This document shows positions 1-8,130 of a stretch of 26,386 nucleotides of DNA, piece by piece; within the stretch, counting starts at the first letter, position 1, and every line of letters starts with the position of its first letter. Under the pieces are notes generated by a model. It did no database searches and had not been told where the DNA came from. It saw nothing but the letters and a program-made list of their open reading frames with translations. Position numbers and translations under genes: made by a program. The stretch spans positions 1 through 26,386 of the forward strand of contig DEBC01000038.1 of assembly GCA_002348365.1 (NCBI GenBank). The letters are read 5' to 3'. Origin of the DNA: Alphaproteobacteria bacterium UBA2966. Its GTDB lineage: Bacteria; Pseudomonadota; Alphaproteobacteria; UBA2966.

Positions 1-218
1 ACCCTCTTGTGATCGCTGTCTCGACCGGTAACGTCCCGCGGAACAGAGCACGCTTTTGAGTTGCGAGATCTCTGGCTTATCAAACACTCATCAACCCGAT
101 CCAGCATCGGAGTCGGCATTGCAACACCTTATTCGACACAACTCATTAGGGATCGCCACTATTTGAACAGGCATTTTCAATTGAGCAAGAAACTTGCTGC
201 GTCCATTGGCGGCATATA
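1..218. other. Upstream region, no gene recognised
   Basis: All frames are interrupted and no translated stretch resembles a family I know. Short open stretches at the left edge could be the tail of a gene outside the window. The promoter of the cobalamin operon should lie here, because the riboswitch starts at about 219, but I see no convincing -35/-10 pair. Part of this stretch (119-180) resembles 10071-10174; see the repeat entries. Confidence 0.5.
119..180 (+). repeat. Diverged repeat, copy 1
   Basis: Two blocks here recur in the same order and orientation at 10071-10174. Block A (119-137) shares TTGCAA followed by CCTTATTCGAC. Block B (165-180) shares GAACAGGCATTT followed by CAA, with one T more in this copy. 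The spacing between blocks differs (27 versus 69 bases). No coding meaning is apparent. It could be an old non-coding repeat or coincidence. Confidence 0.3.
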
Positions 219-403
219 GGGTTAGTCGCGTGGTGGTTCCCTCTTAGAGGGAAAAAAGGGAACGCGGTGAGATCAGATCGTATGGTCAATACCGCGGCTG
301 CCCCCGCAACTGTAGGCGGATAGCTGGCGTTCAAGATTGCCACTGGGAAACCGGGAAGGCGAGCGCCCGCAGCGACCCGCGAGCCAGGAGACCTACCGCC
401 ACA
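219..403 (+). promoter_or_regulatory. Cobalamin (B12) riboswitch
   Basis: This leader element senses adenosylcobalamin or a related cobamide and should repress the downstream uptake operon when B12 is plentiful. The highly conserved core CTGCCCCCGCAACTGTA lies at 298-314. It is preceded by the GCGGT/ACCGC stem (264-268 with 291-295) and followed by GCCACTG (339-345) and GGGAAGGC (353-360). A B12-box-like GCCAGGAGACCTACCGCC lies at 383-400. A 5' arm GTTCCC (236-241) pairs with GGGAAC (258-263) around an internal hairpin. The loop after CGGTG is longer than the usual short loop: it carries an extra small hairpin, GATC (271-274) with GGTC (284-287). The downstream gene order btuBFCD fits this ligand. 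The exact ends are approximate. Confidence 0.93.
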
Positions 404-595
404 TGTCGCCCAACCGGTGAACGGGGAATTTTCGTCGGGACGGACTGCCGTTGGTGGCGACGACCGGAATGAAAACGTGTCGCCGCGGACGGACCTTTCA
501 ATGATTGCAACTTTCCATTCAGGACATTGCCGATCGGCTTTCGGTGACGACGCGTGTTTCAACGTGTTGAACACAAACCGTATCGGGAGCCATCT
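404..595 (+). promoter_or_regulatory. btuB leader / probable expression platform
   Basis: About 190 nt separate the B12 box from the btuB start codon. I see no intrinsic terminator with a U-run, so control may act on translation or through a Rho-type mechanism. An imperfect hairpin lies at 554-574: GTGTTTCAAC faces GTTGAACAC with one bulged T and a four-base loop. It sits just upstream of the Shine-Dalgarno GGGAG (585-589). Short open frames here look like chance and are not called. Confidence 0.45.
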
Positions 596-2521
596 ATGCA
601 ATCCAAAGCGCAATTCGCGCGTTCACTCTATGTGTTAGTCGGCGCGGCCATCATCCTCGAGACGCCTTCCACAACGACTGTGGCACAAGTCCAAATGTTA
701 CCGGAGGTCGTCGTAACGGCAAGCCGGGTGCCTGTTCCCTCCGCTGCTGTCGGCAGCGCCCTCACGGTGGTGACGGGCGACGACATCGAAGCCAAGCAGG
801 AACGTTCCGTCGGCGAAGTGCTTCGCGAAGTGCCGGGTGTTGCCGTCAATCGGACCGGCGGGTTCGGTGCGAATACGCAGGTCCGTATTCGCGGGGCCGA
901 GGCCAACCAGACTTTGGTCATCATCGACGGTATCGAGGTTGGTGATCCGGCCAACAGTTCCGAATTCGATTTCGGCAACCTGCTCGCACACGAAATAGAC
1001 CGGATCGAAGTCCTCAGAGGACCTCAAAGCGCACTCTGGGGCAGCGATGCCATCGGCGGCGTCGTCAACGTCGTGACACGCCAAGGACGGGGCGCCCCGG
1101 AGATCTCCGTAGCAGCGGAAACCGGCTCGTTTCGCACTGCCCAAGGCACAGCAAGTTACCGAACCGGCGGAGACAACCACCACTTAGCCATACATGCCGT
1201 GGGGTATCACACGGACGGCATTTCGGCTGCGAGCGAAGATCTAGGAAACGGCGAGCAAGACGGCTATCGAAACCGCACCGCGCATCTTAAGGCTGGCATC
1301 TCCAGATTCTCGTCTCTCGATCTCGACCTCAACTTCGTGGGACGATTGACGGACGCAGAATTGCAAACGGACAATTTCGTCGGCGGAACGGGCCTCGTCG
1401 ACGCCGATTTCCGGACAAGTTCTATCAAGCGCTACTACAGAGGATCGGCAAACCTGTCCACGTTCGAGGGCGTTTGGACGCACTCGGCAAGTTTCGGTTT
1501 CACAAACAGCCATCGCACCAACTACCAAAACGCCACCATCAACAGTGCCTTCGAGGGCCAAAAGAATAAATTCGACTATCAATCGACGGTGTTGTTCAGC
1601 ATTCCCTCGGCGGCAAACGCTGCCCACTCCCTGACTCTTGCGGCAGAAAGAGAGGAGGAGAAAGTGATTTCCGCCAGTGCGTTCGTGGACGTAGACCGCA
1701 ATATCAAGAACACGGGCTACGTCGCGGAGTACCGCCTCAATTTGTTGGACTCCATTCACTTTTCACTCGCTGGACGTCACGACGACGCAAATTTCTTCGA
1801 TGATACCAATACCTTCCGGGCAACTGCCGCATATCGCTACGACCCTTGGGGTGCTCGATTCCATGCCAGCTACGGCGAAGGCGTGAAAAACCCGACAGTT
1901 TTTGAGTTGTTCGGCTTCGCTGCCAATTTCACGGGAAATCCCAACCTGACGCCTGAAAGTGCCGAAGGCTGGGATTTCGGCATCGAGCAACCGCTGTTAA
2001 ACGGCAATGCCATTCTCGATGTCACCTATTTCGAGAATGACATTACCGATCTCATCCAAGGTTCTGGCAATACGGCCAGAAATCTGGCCGGCACCAGTGA
2101 GACCTATGGAGTAGAGATTGCCGGCACGTTTCAGGTGAGTGCGGACCTGACGGTGACAGGAACCTACACCTGGTCGGTTGGCCAGGATGCAAATGACTCC
2201 GAACTCGTCCGGCGTCCCAAACACATTGCCAGTTTCAATGCCGACTATGCTTTCAGTTGGAACGATCGACCTGGCTCTTTGAACCTGGGTGTTGACTTTA
2301 ATGGTGAACGTACTGACTCGGAATTTGATCCTGCTTTCAATTCGGCGGCAGTCCGGTTGGAAAGTTTCACATTGGTCAAAATTGTCGCCAGCTACGAGAT
2401 TCAACCGGGTGTTGACGTCTTCCTCAGAGGCGAAAACATACTCGATCGCGACTACGAGGAGGCGCTGACGTTTGGCTCTCCCGGACGCGCCGCCTATATC
2501 GGCGTGCGGGCGACTTTTTAG
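596..2521 (+). CDS. btuB: TonB-dependent vitamin B12 outer-membrane receptor BtuB
   Basis: This 641-residue protein is a gated beta-barrel that binds cobalamin at the cell surface and passes it to the periplasm using TonB energy. It has a signal peptide (about residues 1-31), then a TonB-box-like stretch EVVVTASR (about 37-44). A plug domain follows with typical features (RIRGAEANQTLVIIDGIEV, then IEVLRGPQSALWGSDAIGGV). A long barrel of alternating aromatic strands ends in the terminal Phe expected for outer-membrane insertion. The length is close to that of E. coli BtuB. I chose the ATG at 596 because GGGAG lies at 585-589 and the signal peptide follows directly; a GTG at 554 would add 14 residues ahead of it. 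Substrate is inferred from the riboswitch and the btuFCD neighbours; the fold alone would also fit a siderophore or haem receptor. Confidence 0.92.
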   Translation: MQSKAQFARSLYVLVGAAIILETPSTTTVAQVQMLPEVVVTASRVPVPSAAVGSALTVVTGDDIEAKQERSVGEVLREVPGVAVNRTGGFGANTQVRIRGAEANQTLVIIDGIEVGDPANSSEFDFGNLLAHEIDRIEVLRGPQSALWGSDAIGGVVNVVTRQGRGAPEISVAAETGSFRTAQGTASYRTGGDNHHLAIHAVGYHTDGISAASEDLGNGEQDGYRNRTAHLKAGISRFSSLDLDLNFVGRLTDAELQTDNFVGGTGLVDADFRTSSIKRYYRGSANLSTFEGVWTHSASFGFTNSHRTNYQNATINSAFEGQKNKFDYQSTVLFSIPSAANAAHSLTLAAEREEEKVISASAFVDVDRNIKNTGYVAEYRLNLLDSIHFSLAGRHDDANFFDDTNTFRATAAYRYDPWGARFHASYGEGVKNPTVFELFGFAANFTGNPNLTPESAEGWDFGIEQPLLNGNAILDVTYFENDITDLIQGSGNTARNLAGTSETYGVEIAGTFQVSADLTVTGTYTWSVGQDANDSELVRRPKHIASFNADYAFSWNDRPGSLNLGVDFNGERTDSEFDPAFNSAAVRLESFTLVKIVASYEIQPGVDVFLRGENILDRDYEEALTFGSPGRAAYIGVRATF

Positions 2522-2529
2522 AGGTAGCG

Positions 2530-3372
2530 ATGGTGGCGGGAACCGTCAGGCGTGTCGTGATGCGTCTTCTCGCCACCCTTCCTTTCGTTCTGCTGGTCAC
2601 GCAGGTAGTGCTCGCGAAGCCGCAGCGCGTTGTCTCCCTCAACCTTTGCACTGATCAGTTGGTGCTGCTGCTCGCCGATCCGAAAAACATTGCCGCCGTG
2701 AGTTACCTGTCACACGATTCGGCGAATTCCTACATGGCTGAGGCTGCGCGGGCGTTTGCCACAACCCATGGACGGGTGGAGGAGATCCTGCCCCTCCAAC
2801 CCGATCTCATATTTGCGGGACGCTTCACGTCACAGGGATCCGTCGCGTTTCTAGGAAAGATGGGATTCCGAATTGTCACCTTGGACTCACCGGAAAATTT
2901 CCAGGGAATCCGAGCCCAGGTCCGACAGGTCGCGGCACTGCTCGAAGAAGAGGCACGAGGAGAAGTTCTTCTCTCGGAAATGGACCGTCGGCTCGAACGG
3001 GCGAGGCAAACCGCGCCTGACGACCGGCTCACGGCAGCGTTCTATCTCCCCAATGGATATACGGCCGGGAGGAATACGCCGGTCGATGCCGTTCTCAAAA
3101 TTGCCGGCTTCAGGAACAAGGTCGCGGAGCTCGGCGTTAAGGGCACAGTCGTCCTGTCCATGGAACGTTTGATCGCCTCCAGCCCCGACGTCCTCATATT
3201 GAGCTCTTTCGGCGACGGCGGCGCCTCGATTGCTGAAGAAATGCTAAGTCACCCGGTATTCGCCAGATCTATGAACGGCAAAACACTCGTTCGTGTGCCG
3301 ACACGCCTCTGGGTTTGTCCGGGACCCATGCTCGCAGACGCGGTTGAGCTGCTGATGGAGTCCCGGCCGTGA
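2530..3372 (+). CDS. btuF: Periplasmic cobalamin-binding protein BtuF-like
   Basis: This 280-residue helical-backbone substrate-binding protein of the vitamin B12/iron-siderophore class should deliver cobalamin to BtuCD. It has an N-terminal signal peptide (hydrophobic LLATLPFVLLVTQVVLA, about residues 13-29). The mature start KPQRVVSLNLCTDQLVLLL is typical of the family. The two lobes are visible around LQPDLIFAG and SSPDVLILSS. The ATG at 2530 lies 8 bases after the btuB stop, with GAGG at 2521-2524; an in-frame ATG at 2560 would give a shorter signal peptide and is also possible. The gene overlaps btuC by 4 bases. The family also serves Fe-siderophores; cobalamin is inferred from the riboswitch. 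Confidence 0.88.
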   Translation: MVAGTVRRVVMRLLATLPFVLLVTQVVLAKPQRVVSLNLCTDQLVLLLADPKNIAAVSYLSHDSANSYMAEAARAFATTHGRVEEILPLQPDLIFAGRFTSQGSVAFLGKMGFRIVTLDSPENFQGIRAQVRQVAALLEEEARGEVLLSEMDRRLERARQTAPDDRLTAAFYLPNGYTAGRNTPVDAVLKIAGFRNKVAELGVKGTVVLSMERLIASSPDVLILSSFGDGGASIAEEMLSHPVFARSMNGKTLVRVPTRLWVCPGPMLADAVELLMESRP

Positions 3373-4412
3373 CCCCCCAGAGTGTGACACCCAAGCGCGG
3401 TGAGCATATTCCGCACACCGGCATGAGCACCGCCACCCTTTTGACGGGATTGTCTGCCGTTGTCCTTGCCTTATTCGTCGCGTCACTGATGACGGGCCAC
3501 GTGTCCCTGCCGCTGATCAAGACGTTGATCGCGACCTTCGATGACGACCCGGGAATGCTGGGACTAATTCTTCTCGAAATCCGGCTGCCCCGCGCTCTGC
3601 TCGCGGTAATCGTCGGTGGAAGCCTTGGATTTGCAGGCGCCGCCCTTCAGGGATTACTGCGCAACCCACTAGCGGACCCTGGTGTCATCGGTGTGTCCAG
3701 CAGCGCAGGCCTAGGTGCCGTCTTGGTAATATATTTCGGGCTTGCTGCGGGCTCAGATCTTGCCGTGCCGATCGCCGCCATGGCAGGTGCTGCGGCAGCA
3801 GTGTCTTTACTACTCGGTCTTGCCGGACGCGATGCCGGACCCTTGACACTCATCCTTGCGGGCGTGGCAGTGAACGCATTCGCGGGCGCGCTTATCTCTC
3901 TGGCGCTCAACCTGGCACCCAGTCCGTACGCGGTGATCGAGGCGGTGTTCTGGCTTCTCGGGTCCCTCGCCGACCGTAGCTTCACGCATGTCTGGATCGC
4001 ACTCCCCCTGACGGTGCTGGGGTGGCTCCTGCTGGCGACGGCAGCACGTCCGCTCGACGCACTCAGTCTTGGCGAGGACGTCGCTCGATCGCTTGGGTTC
4101 AACCTGACCCGTGTTCGAGGCCAGATCGTCCTCGGCGCGGCCTGTTGCGTCGGTGCTGGTGTCGCAGTCAGCGGCGCTATCGGGTTCGTGGGCCTTGTTG
4201 TCCCGCATCTTCTTCGGCCTTTGGTCGGGCACGAACCTGGAAGGCTTTTGATCGCCAGCGGACTCGGAGGCGCGGCACTTCTCCTCGCTGCGGACATGGC
4301 TGCGCGTTTGCTCCCTGTTACGCATGAACTGCGTTTAGGTGTGGTCACCGCCCTGATCGGAGCGCCCTTCTTCCTCCACCTGATAGTCCGCACGCGGAGG
4401 ACGCTGGTATGA
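3369..4412 (+). CDS. btuC: Cobalamin ABC transporter permease BtuC (FecCD family)
   Basis: This 347-residue inner-membrane protein should form the translocation channel as a dimer with BtuD. The sequence is strongly hydrophobic, with about ten predicted membrane segments. Family motifs are visible: RLPRALLAVIVGGSLGFAGA, then LQGLLRNPLADPGVIGVSSSAG, and near the C-terminus GFVGLVVPHLLRPLVGHEPG, which is the coupling-helix region contacting the ATPase. The GTG start at 3369 overlaps the btuF stop as GTGA, implying translational coupling. An in-frame ATG at 3423 would remove a polar N-terminal stretch and is an alternative start. The gene overlaps btuD by 4 bases. Confidence 0.9.
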   Translation: MTPQSVTPKRGEHIPHTGMSTATLLTGLSAVVLALFVASLMTGHVSLPLIKTLIATFDDDPGMLGLILLEIRLPRALLAVIVGGSLGFAGAALQGLLRNPLADPGVIGVSSSAGLGAVLVIYFGLAAGSDLAVPIAAMAGAAAAVSLLLGLAGRDAGPLTLILAGVAVNAFAGALISLALNLAPSPYAVIEAVFWLLGSLADRSFTHVWIALPLTVLGWLLLATAARPLDALSLGEDVARSLGFNLTRVRGQIVLGAACCVGAGVAVSGAIGFVGLVVPHLLRPLVGHEPGRLLIASGLGGAALLLAADMAARLLPVTHELRLGVVTALIGAPFFLHLIVRTRRTLV

Positions 4413-5203
4413 GCGGTCTCGCGACAACAGACGTCGCAGCCAGCCTCGGGGATCGGGAAGTGCTGAGCAGCGTGAATTTCAGCGCGAAGCCCGGCGAGGT
4501 AGTCGGTTTGATCGGACCCAACGGCGTTGGGAAAACAACGCTTTTGAGAATCCTTAGCGGACTGCTGATTCCGGAGCGCGGTACGGTTACGTTGGACGAT
4601 ATCCCGTTAGCCACCATACCCCGCGCCCAGCGTGCCAAGCGGATTGCCTATCTCCCAGCTGACGCACCCGTGCATTGGCCGTTACGTGTCGACCGACTTG
4701 TCGCCCTTGGCCGCATTCCGCATGCGGGTCTCTGGCAGCCCATTGACCACACGAACACTCCGACCATCGACAGCGCGATGAAGCGGACCGACGTAGCCCA
4801 CTTGGCGCATCGTGTGATCTCCACGCTCTCCAGCGGGGAGCGGGCCCGCGTTCTCATCGCCCGGGCACTTGCAGTGGAACCGGATGTCCTGCTCGCTGAC
4901 GAGCCGGTCTCCTCGCTGGACCCCTATCACCAGCTCCAGGTCATGGAGATGCTGCAGGACGTTGCGGACGACGACCGCATCGTCGTCGCGGTGCTGCACG
5001 ACCTGACTCTGGCTGCCCGGTTCTGCGACAGGATCGCGCTCATTGCTGATGGGCGTATCGCTCACGATGGGCAACCGGATGTTGTCCTGACATCAGATGT
5101 CGTTCAGGACGCCTATGGGGTCGAAACGGTCACTGCCTCCACGAGCGCCGGGGAGTTTGTCGTGCCGTGGCGCCGAATGGACTCTGGGAGCCGGTCGACA
5201 TGA
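4409..5203 (+). CDS. btuD: Cobalamin ABC transporter ATPase BtuD
   Basis: This 264-residue cytoplasmic ATPase should power cobalamin import. It has Walker A GPNGVGKT (36-43), the ABC signature read as LSSGERAR, Walker B VLLADEP, the D-loop SSLDP and the switch histidine in VLHDLTLA, so all the catalytic elements are present. The ATG overlaps the btuC stop (ATGA), and its own stop overlaps the tonB start in the same way. The C-terminal stretch after the ATPase core (DVVQDAYGVETVT) is typical of FecE/BtuD-type ATPases. Cobalamin specificity comes from context. Confidence 0.9.
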   Translation: MSGLATTDVAASLGDREVLSSVNFSAKPGEVVGLIGPNGVGKTTLLRILSGLLIPERGTVTLDDIPLATIPRAQRAKRIAYLPADAPVHWPLRVDRLVALGRIPHAGLWQPIDHTNTPTIDSAMKRTDVAHLAHRVISTLSSGERARVLIARALAVEPDVLLADEPVSSLDPYHQLQVMEMLQDVADDDRIVVAVLHDLTLAARFCDRIALIADGRIAHDGQPDVVLTSDVVQDAYGVETVTASTSAGEFVVPWRRMDSGSRST

Positions 5204-6372
5204 GACTTCCCCCCATTGGCGATTCGGGAAGCTGGCTGGTCGCAGCGGCAATTTCCTTGGCAGGGCATGCGGCGATTGCAACTGCCATCGTGAGACTCTC
5301 AGGTGATCCATATCATCAGGATTCTCCGCCGATCACCGTCGAGCTGGTTGTTCTCAAGAACGCGAAACCGCAGCGGGAGGCACCAACCGGCGACTCGCCA
5401 GCAGACAATTTTCAGATTCATAGCGCCGTCATGACGATGGCGAGGCTATCCACTCCGCTACTGCCTCCGCCGAGACCAGACAGCGAGCCACTGACACGTG
5501 ACACTTCGGTCGGAATCGATGACCTGCTGCTATCCACGGTCATCAAAACGCCATCGCGTGAGCTCTCGGAACCAGGAATCTCCGAGAACCGTGCGCAAGA
5601 ACTCAAACACTGGGCTCCGATTGACGACGCGATGCTTCGTGAGATCACCGGCACTGACGCCGAGGAGACATCATTGACTCCCTCCGCATCGCTATCCGAG
5701 CGCGCAGGCGCGGATGCACCCCGAGAGATGGCCATCATTGCGCCCGACGCGGCACAACATATTCAGCCCGCCGAACCAGCATCCGCTCTTCACTTGCCTC
5801 AACCCAAGCCGTCGCCCCCAAAAACCAACACACCTGCCGCACCTGAGGTTGCTCTGCCCAGCACGGTGTCGATTGCCCCAACTGAAGAACTAGCCCTGCC
5901 CGTCGCACGAAACCCCGCGAACGACGGGGCACCGGAAGAAGACAGCCAGGCGTTGGAACAGGTGCTGGATACTCACACGCCGTCTAACGCGTCAGCGACA
6001 CCACGACCCGACGATGAAACGGGCCGCATCGATATGGCCTCCAATGACTCTGTCCAGGTCGCCGTTGCGACACAGCCTTTACCCAAACCCGCTAGCATCA
6101 CGCGTGGCGTTCAGGTCGTCTCAGGAAATCGGCCGCCCAGATATCCCTTGGCGGCGCGGCGGTTGGGTATGGAGGGACGTGTCCTGCTGCGAGTCGAAGT
6201 GGACAGCTCGGGATTGGCAAATCGGGTGACGGTCACGGAAAGCAGCGGACAAAAAATCCTGGATGAGTCTGCCCGTCGGACCGTCAGCACCTGGCAGTTC
6301 CTGCCCGCAATGGTGAACGGCATTTCGGTCTCTGGCGCCGTCGACGTTCCAATCACCTTCCGCCTCGACTAG
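5200..6372 (+). CDS. tonB: TonB energy transducer, dedicated to the B12 operon
   Basis: This 390-residue protein has one N-terminal membrane segment (about residues 12-31), a long periplasmic linker and a C-terminal TonB domain (about 305-390). The TonB domain shows RYPLAARRLGMEGRVLLRVE, then SSGQKILDESA and WQFLPA. It should carry proton-motive energy to BtuB. The linker is rich in Pro, Ala, Asp and Glu rather than in regular Pro-Glu/Pro-Lys repeats. The ATG at 5200 overlaps the btuD stop (ATGA) and has GGGAG about 10 bases upstream; a GTG at 5167 would lengthen it by 11 residues. No exbB/exbD is present in the window, so it must use partners encoded elsewhere. Its stop shares CTAG with the convergent gene. 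Confidence 0.88.
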   Translation: MRLPPIGDSGSWLVAAAISLAGHAAIATAIVRLSGDPYHQDSPPITVELVVLKNAKPQREAPTGDSPADNFQIHSAVMTMARLSTPLLPPPRPDSEPLTRDTSVGIDDLLLSTVIKTPSRELSEPGISENRAQELKHWAPIDDAMLREITGTDAEETSLTPSASLSERAGADAPREMAIIAPDAAQHIQPAEPASALHLPQPKPSPPKTNTPAAPEVALPSTVSIAPTEELALPVARNPANDGAPEEDSQALEQVLDTHTPSNASATPRPDDETGRIDMASNDSVQVAVATQPLPKPASITRGVQVVSGNRPPRYPLAARRLGMEGRVLLRVEVDSSGLANRVTVTESSGQKILDESARRTVSTWQFLPAMVNGISVSGAVDVPITFRLD

Positions 6373-7253
6373 GCATCGCCACTCCTCCCGTCCAGGAGAT
6401 CGATCAGGCATGCGGCATCAAAATTCCCATCACCCTGATCGACGAACTTCTCATAAAAGGATCGCACCAGCTTCACCACGGGAATACTCGCTCCCGTTCG
6501 CTCAGCTTCATCCAAAACGATCCCCAAGTCCTTATGCAGGAGGCCGACGGTACCACCCGCGCTGAAATCGCGTTCCAACATAGGCTTGGCTCGATTACCG
6601 ATTTGCCACGAGGCGGCAGAACCGTTCGAGATCACCTCAATCACCCTATCTCCGTCCAGGCCGGCTTTTTCGGCAAATGACAGCCCTTCAGCCAGTGACT
6701 GAATGATACCGGTGGCGCAAATCTGGTTGACCATTTTCGTCAGCTGGCCGGCCCCGACCGGACCCATGTGCTGAATGCTTCGCCCATACACTGAGAGGAG
6801 AGGTGCGGCCCGTTCGAAGGTGTCTGGATCCCCACCAACCATGATGGAAAGAGCGCCTTGTTGCGCACCGGATTCGCCCCCGGCGATTGGCGCATCCAGG
6901 AAATTGAGCCGGTGGGATCGCGCTTTATCAGCGACTTCCCGGGCAACTGCCGCTGAGGTCGTTGTATGATCAATGAAAACCGCACCCGGCTGCATGTTGG
7001 CGAAGGCGCCGCCTTCGCCCTTAGTCACGTCTCGGAGATCATCGTCGCCACCGACGCATGCGAACACGAAGCTCGCGGCGCCGACTGCTTTGTCGACCGT
7101 CGCGGCCCACACACCTCCATGTTTGTCAATCCATGCCTCCGCTTTGGTGGAAGTCCGATTGTAGACGGTGACCTTGTGTCCAGCCGCCGCCAGGTGCCCC
7201 GCCATGGGGCCACCCATGGCTCCGACGCCCAGAAAGGCGACTTCTTCGCTCAT
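6369..7253 (-). CDS. NAD(P)-dependent beta-hydroxyacid dehydrogenase (3-HIBADH/GarR family), copy 2
   Basis: This 294-residue cytoplasmic enzyme oxidises or reduces a small beta-hydroxyacid. Members of the family act on 3-hydroxyisobutyrate or tartronate semialdehyde. It has an N-terminal Rossmann motif GVGAMGGPMAGHL (9-21), the substrate-loop signature DAPIAGGESGAQQGALSIMV (120-139), and the catalytic lysine in GAGQLTKMVNQ (K173, with N176). The first 175 or so residues align without gaps to the upstream paralogue at 7258-8130, and the two genes are only 4 bases apart, so this is a tandem duplication in one operon. The substrate cannot be read from the sequence. It is convergent with tonB. 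Confidence 0.9.
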   Translation of the reverse strand: MSEEVAFLGVGAMGGPMAGHLAAAGHKVTVYNRTSTKAEAWIDKHGGVWAATVDKAVGAASFVFACVGGDDDLRDVTKGEGGAFANMQPGAVFIDHTTTSAAVAREVADKARSHRLNFLDAPIAGGESGAQQGALSIMVGGDPDTFERAAPLLSVYGRSIQHMGPVGAGQLTKMVNQICATGIIQSLAEGLSFAEKAGLDGDRVIEVISNGSAASWQIGNRAKPMLERDFSAGGTVGLLHKDLGIVLDEAERTGASIPVVKLVRSFYEKFVDQGDGNFDAACLIDLLDGRSGDA

Positions 7254-7257
7254 CGAG

Positions 7258-8130
7258 CTACGGACGGGTCAGCAGCTTCATCAGGCTGGATGTATCCCAG
7301 CGCGCTCCACCTTGCGCTTCCACCTCCGCGTAAAACTGATCGACGAGAGCGGCGACGGGCAAGCGCGCACCGTTGGTGCGTGACTCTTCAAGGCAGATCG
7401 ACAGATCCTTTCGCATCCACTCGACTGCGAATCCGAAATTGAATTTGTTGCGCAACATCGTGCGCCCGCGGTTCTCCATCTGCCAGGACTGGGCCGCTCC
7501 CTTTGAGATAACGTCAAGGACCTGATCGCCATCGAGCCCCGCACGCTGAGCGAAATTCATCCCCTCTGCCAGGCCCTGCACGAGGCCGGCGATGCAAATC
7601 TGATTGACCATCTTGGTCAGCTGTCCTGCACCCGCGGGCCCAAGCAACTGCGCCTCCCGTGCATAAATCCGAATGACCGACTCCGCTTTACGAAATGCGC
7701 TCTTCTGTCCGCCGATCATGACTGTTAGAACGCCGTTTTCCGCTCCCGCCTGCCCGCCGGAAACCGGCGCATCAAGGAACTGGCATCCCTTCTTTCTGGC
7801 GGCTGCATCCAATTCTCTCGCCAGTGTGGCCGAAGCCGTCGTGTGGTCGACGAAGACGGCGCCCTTCTTGATCCCTTGAAAGATGCCATCTTTGGCGGTC
7901 GTCACACTGCGGACATCATCGTCATTGCCGACGCATGCGAAGACGAATTCGGCGCCTCTCGCCGCTTGAGCTGGCGTTTTCGCCATTTTGCCGCCGTACG
8001 TCTTCACCCAACTTCGTGCTTTGGCGGTCGTCCTGTTATAGACGGTCACATCGTGCCCCGCTGCTGCCAGATGACCTGCCATGGGATACCCCATGACCCC
8101 TAGCCCGATGAACGCCAGCTTCTTTCCCAT
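7258..8130 (-). CDS. NAD(P)-dependent beta-hydroxyacid dehydrogenase (3-HIBADH/GarR family), copy 1
   Basis: This 290-residue enzyme is a paralogue of the gene just downstream. It has a Rossmann motif GLGVMGYPMAGHL (9-21), substrate loop DAPVSGGQAGAENGVLTVMI (120-139) and catalytic K173 in GAGQLTKMVNQ. I chose the ATG at 8130 because a strong Shine-Dalgarno GGGAGG lies just upstream and the protein then begins MGKKLAFIGLG, as the family does. The open frame continues upstream to 8265, but that part does not look like protein of this family. The promoter should lie in the 144-bp gap to the divergent acylase remnant. The substrate is unknown; a glyoxylate/tartronate semialdehyde or 3-hydroxyisobutyrate role is the family default. 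Confidence 0.9.
   Translation of the reverse strand: MGKKLAFIGLGVMGYPMAGHLAAAGHDVTVYNRTTAKARSWVKTYGGKMAKTPAQAARGAEFVFACVGNDDDVRSVTTAKDGIFQGIKKGAVFVDHTTASATLARELDAAARKKGCQFLDAPVSGGQAGAENGVLTVMIGGQKSAFRKAESVIRIYAREAQLLGPAGAGQLTKMVNQICIAGLVQGLAEGMNFAQRAGLDGDQVLDVISKGAAQSWQMENRGRTMLRNKFNFGFAVEWMRKDLSICLEESRTNGARLPVAALVDQFYAEVEAQGGARWDTSSLMKLLTRP

Noticed and set aside
146..613. Minus-strand 155-codon open frame across the riboswitch
   Set aside because: It covers the conserved riboswitch core, has no family resemblance and no good start; it is a chance frame in structured RNA sequence.
417..638. Plus-strand 73-codon frame in the btuB leader, as a possible leader peptide
   Set aside because: It overlaps the btuB start in another frame, begins at GTG without a convincing ribosome binding site and shows no recognisable peptide.
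3647..4393. 248-codon minus-strand frame opposite btuC
   Set aside because: Its Arg/Pro/Ser/Ala-rich translation is typical of the antisense of a GC-rich membrane-protein gene; btuC is unmistakable.
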